Assembly (NCBI GenBank): GCA_017620975.1
Contig: JAGAUD010000020.1
Coordinates: 1-25,792 of the forward strand
Length of the DNA stretch: 25,792 nucleotides
Reading direction: 5' to 3'
Origin: Lachnospiraceae bacterium
GTDB taxonomy: Bacteria > Bacillota_A > Clostridia > Lachnospirales > Lachnospiraceae
Both the position numbers and the translations under genes were made by a program. The notes below the pieces were generated by a model. That model saw nothing but the letters and a program-made list of their open reading frames with translations, was not told the origin of the DNA and ran no database searches. Shown piece after piece: positions 23,520-25,792 of the stretch (its first letter is position 1; every line of letters starts with the position of its first letter).

Positions 23520-24455
23520 TTACTGGCACTTCGCCCTCAGTTCTTCCCATCTCCTATCCACTTCCGCCTGAAACTGTGCAATCAGTTCTTCATTACCGGC
23601 CTTGAACAGATGCTTGAATCTCTTCTGTGGCTTCAGGAAATCTTCAATCGGAAGCTTCTTCTTGGGCTCATAGCTCAACATCCACTTCCCGTCAACGACC
23701 TCATACAGCGGCCAATAACAGGTATCCACTGCCAACTTGCAGATGTTCATCATCTCGGAAGGGTCATATCCCCAGCCTCTTGGACAGGGAGACATGACAT
23801 TCAAAAATGCTGCACCGGGCGTGTAGATAGCTTTTTCTGCCTTAGTATGAATGTCTTTAAAATTACCGGTAAAGGTGGTCTGTCCCACATAAGGGATGTG
23901 ATGCTCTGCCATAATAGCAGCCAGATCCTTACGGATCTGAACCTTACCGTTAGATACTTTTCCGGCAGGAGTGGTGGTGGTATCTGCGTACTGAGGGGTA
24001 GCAGAGGAACGCTGGGTTCCTGTATTCATGTAAGCACCGTTATCGTAGCAGACATAGACCATGTCGTGCCCCCGCTCCATTGCTCCTGACAGTGACTGGA
24101 AGCCGATATCGTAAGTACCGCCGTCTCCACCGAAGGTAATAAATTTATAGTTGTCGGTCAGTTTTCCTTTTTTCTTAAGTACTCTGTAAGCAGTTTCCAC
24201 GCCGGACAGGGTGGCACCTGCATTTTCAAAAGCATTGTGGATATAACTGTCTTCGTAAGCAGTATAAGGATACATAAAGGTAGATACCTCCAGACAACCG
24301 GTGGCATTACCAATAACTGCTTTATCTTCCGGGTGCAAAGCTCTTAACACCGCACGTACGGTAACCGTTCCGCCGCAGCCTGCACACATTCTATGACCCG
24401 GAGCCAGACGTTCAGGCCTGCTCATGACTTCTTTTAACTGATATGCTTTTTCCAT
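23520..24455 (-). CDS. porB: Pyruvate:ferredoxin oxidoreductase, beta subunit
   Basis: 311 residues. The beta subunit binds thiamine diphosphate and one 4Fe-4S cluster and helps convert pyruvate and CoA to acetyl-CoA, CO2 and reduced ferredoxin. Cluster cysteines are C24 and C27 (MCAGCGG), C53 (GNATGCLEV) and the Cys in SPCPRGWG. The thiamine motif begins GDGGTYDIG and ends YDNGAYMNTGTQRS, which is diagnostic of PorB rather than the isovalerate or oxoglutarate paralogues. It overlaps porA by one base (TAATG), with GGGGGAGG upstream in the porA end. Confidence 0.93.
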   Translation of the reverse strand: MEKAYQLKEVMSRPERLAPGHRMCAGCGGTVTVRAVLRALHPEDKAVIGNATGCLEVSTFMYPYTAYEDSYIHNAFENAGATLSGVETAYRVLKKKGKLTDNYKFITFGGDGGTYDIGFQSLSGAMERGHDMVYVCYDNGAYMNTGTQRSSATPQYADTTTTPAGKVSNGKVQIRKDLAAIMAEHHIPYVGQTTFTGNFKDIHTKAEKAIYTPGAAFLNVMSPCPRGWGYDPSEMMNICKLAVDTCYWPLYEVVDGKWMLSYEPKKKLPIEDFLKPQKRFKHLFKAGNEELIAQFQAEVDRRWEELRAKCQ

Positions 24456-25654
24456 TATTTTTCCTCCCCCTTGCTGCGCAGTCCGATGTAGTCGTACATA
24501 TCGGGAATCTCATGTGTCTCGGCAATCTTTTCCAGACGCTCGTATACCTGTTCAAAATCTTCCACGGTAATATCTCTGCCGCCCAGTCCGTAGAAATAGT
24601 TTACCAGCTCAGCCTGAGATTTTGTACTAAAAAGTGCTGCACGTACTTCTGCTCCCAGGGGACCGCTTGTAGCAGAGAACATCTCAGAACGATCCATAAC
24701 TGCAATGGCTTTCATACCTTTCAGTGCCTCAGCCAGTTCTTCCTCAGGGAAAGGACGGAAGACTCTGATCTTCACCAGACCTACCTTTTTGCCGGTAGTC
24801 TCTCTGATCTTGTTTATAGCAGCTTTACAAGTACCTGCTGCAGAACCGATGATGACAACTGCATACTCTGCATCGTCCATGCAATAGCTTTCAAAGAAGC
24901 CGTACTTTCTGCCGGTCATCGCTTCATATTTAGCAGCCACATCCAGAATTACCTTCTTGGCATTTAACATGGCCTGTCTCTGGGCACGCTTTGTTTCCAT
25001 ATAATAATTGGACACCGCATACGGTCCCACTGCCATAGGTTCTTTTGTATTCAAAAGATAATGCTCAGGGCAGTACTCTCCTACCAGCTCCTTAACCTTT
25101 TCATCCTCAGTCAGCAAAATATTTTCCACACCATGGCTGGTGATGAAACCGTCCTGACAGATCATGACGGGCAGGCGCACATCCTTATGTTCTGCAATGG
25201 GGAAAGCCTGGAGGAAATTATCATAGGCCTCCTGGTTGGACTCTGCATAAATCTGAATCCAGCCGGCGTCTCTGGCACCCATACTGTCGGAATGGTCTGC
25301 ATTAATATTGATAGGACCGGTAAGGGCTCTGTTTACCAGTGCCAGCACAATAGGCAATCGGTCGGAAGCTGCCACATACAGTTCCTCCCACATCAGAGCC
25401 ATACCGCAGGAGGAGGTAGCCGTCAATGTTCTGGCACCTGCTGCCGATGCACCAAGCGCTGCACTCATGGCACTGTGCTCACTTTCTACATGAATGAACT
25501 CGGTATCGATCTCTCCGTTTGCTATATAATTGGCCACATACTGTGGAATTTCCGTGGAAGGAGTAATGGGGAAAGCAGGCATAACATCAGGATTAATCTG
25601 CTTGATTGCATATGCTACTGCCTCGTTACCTGATAAACGCTCTCTGATTGCCAT
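24455..25654 (-). CDS. porA: Pyruvate:ferredoxin oxidoreductase, alpha subunit
   Basis: 399 residues. It supplies the pyrimidine-binding domain (AFPITPSTEIPQYVANY, ESEHSAMSAALGASAAGART, TSSCGMALMWEELYVAA) and the CoA-proximal domain II (VVIIGSAAGTCKAAINKIR, LVKIRVFRPFPEEEL). RALTGPININADHSDSMGARD is the typical PorA loop. It starts directly after the delta-subunit stop, and its AAGGAGG ribosome site is made from that gene's final codons, so translation is coupled. Confidence 0.94.
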   Translation of the reverse strand: MAIRERLSGNEAVAYAIKQINPDVMPAFPITPSTEIPQYVANYIANGEIDTEFIHVESEHSAMSAALGASAAGARTLTATSSCGMALMWEELYVAASDRLPIVLALVNRALTGPININADHSDSMGARDAGWIQIYAESNQEAYDNFLQAFPIAEHKDVRLPVMICQDGFITSHGVENILLTEDEKVKELVGEYCPEHYLLNTKEPMAVGPYAVSNYYMETKRAQRQAMLNAKKVILDVAAKYEAMTGRKYGFFESYCMDDAEYAVVIIGSAAGTCKAAINKIRETTGKKVGLVKIRVFRPFPEEELAEALKGMKAIAVMDRSEMFSATSGPLGAEVRAALFSTKSQAELVNYFYGLGGRDITVEDFEQVYERLEKIAETHEIPDMYDYIGLRSKGEEK

Positions 25655-25792
25655 TTATTTGCCCTCCTTCATAGTAATTGCACCGAAAGGGCACACCTTT
25701 ACACAGATGCCGCAGCCCTTGCAGTGATCATAGTCAAATTCCTGACGCTTGCCCTCGCAGACCGGAATGGATGAATCCGGGCAGACAGGTGC
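25655..25792 (-). CDS. porD: Pyruvate:ferredoxin oxidoreductase, delta (ferredoxin-like) subunit, C-terminal part
   Basis: Forty-five residues are visible before the TAA at 25655; the gene continues past the window edge. The peptide ends with YDHCKGCGICVKVCPFGAI, a C-x2-C-x2-C-x3-CP 4Fe-4S motif, and before it CPDSSI, the tail of the first cluster motif. This matches PorD, which carries electrons to ferredoxin. It may be fused to the gamma subunit, as in some clostridia; that cannot be seen here. Confidence 0.85.
   Translation of the reverse strand, partial: APVCPDSSIPVCEGKRQEFDYDHCKGCGICVKVCPFGAITMKEGK

Noticed and set aside
23418..24089. 223-codon plus-strand frame after GH78
   Set aside because: It begins inside the terminator hairpin and runs antisense to porB; its composition is not protein-like.

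Overview
The window looks like chromosome from an anaerobic gut Firmicute, most likely Lachnospiraceae. The evidence is the sugar-uptake genes (LplABC type, with AraC regulators), the DUF5711 and CvpA genes, the multi-subunit pyruvate:ferredoxin oxidoreductase, strong AGGAGG ribosome sites and moderate GC content. The placement is inference; no rRNA or marker tree is available here. Nearly all genes lie on the minus strand; the GH78 gene and the serine tRNA are on the plus strand.

From left to right: 1-327 holds no gene. 328-687 is the decayed 3' end of an IS66-family transposase with one terminal repeat still visible at 365. 713-3746 encodes three envelope-associated proteins: CvpA, a DUF5711 protein, and a membrane-anchored LysM protein with an uncharacterised cytoplasmic N-domain. 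3905-8726 is housekeeping: galM, recR, ybaB, dnaX and a phosphofructokinase with unusual active-site residues. recR, ybaB and dnaX are tightly coupled by overlapping or embedded translation signals.

8935-23387 is a carbohydrate-utilisation region. Reading along the minus strand, a promoter at about 19743 drives a divergent GH115-type glucuronidase and a GH94-type phosphorylase. A regulatory gap rich in TTTTGCA motifs follows, then a lipoprotein solute-binding protein, two LplB/LplC permeases, and a membrane-bound AraC-type sensor-regulator with its own promoter. No transport ATPase is present, so a shared MsmX-like ATPase encoded elsewhere is expected. Upstream of this block are a tRNA-Ser(CGA) with a 23-bp terminator stem, a cupin-AraC regulator, and a divergently transcribed GH78 alpha-L-rhamnosidase. 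All three glycoside-active enzymes lack signal peptides. The simplest model is import of an oligosaccharide carrying uronic acid and perhaps rhamnose, then cytoplasmic trimming and phosphorolysis. The substrate cannot be read from the sequence. The departures from family consensus in the GH115 and GH94 proteins make this the best candidate here for an undescribed system.

23520-25792 encodes PorB, PorA and the C-terminus of a ferredoxin-like PorD, cut by the window edge. A strong hairpin separates it from the convergent GH78 gene.
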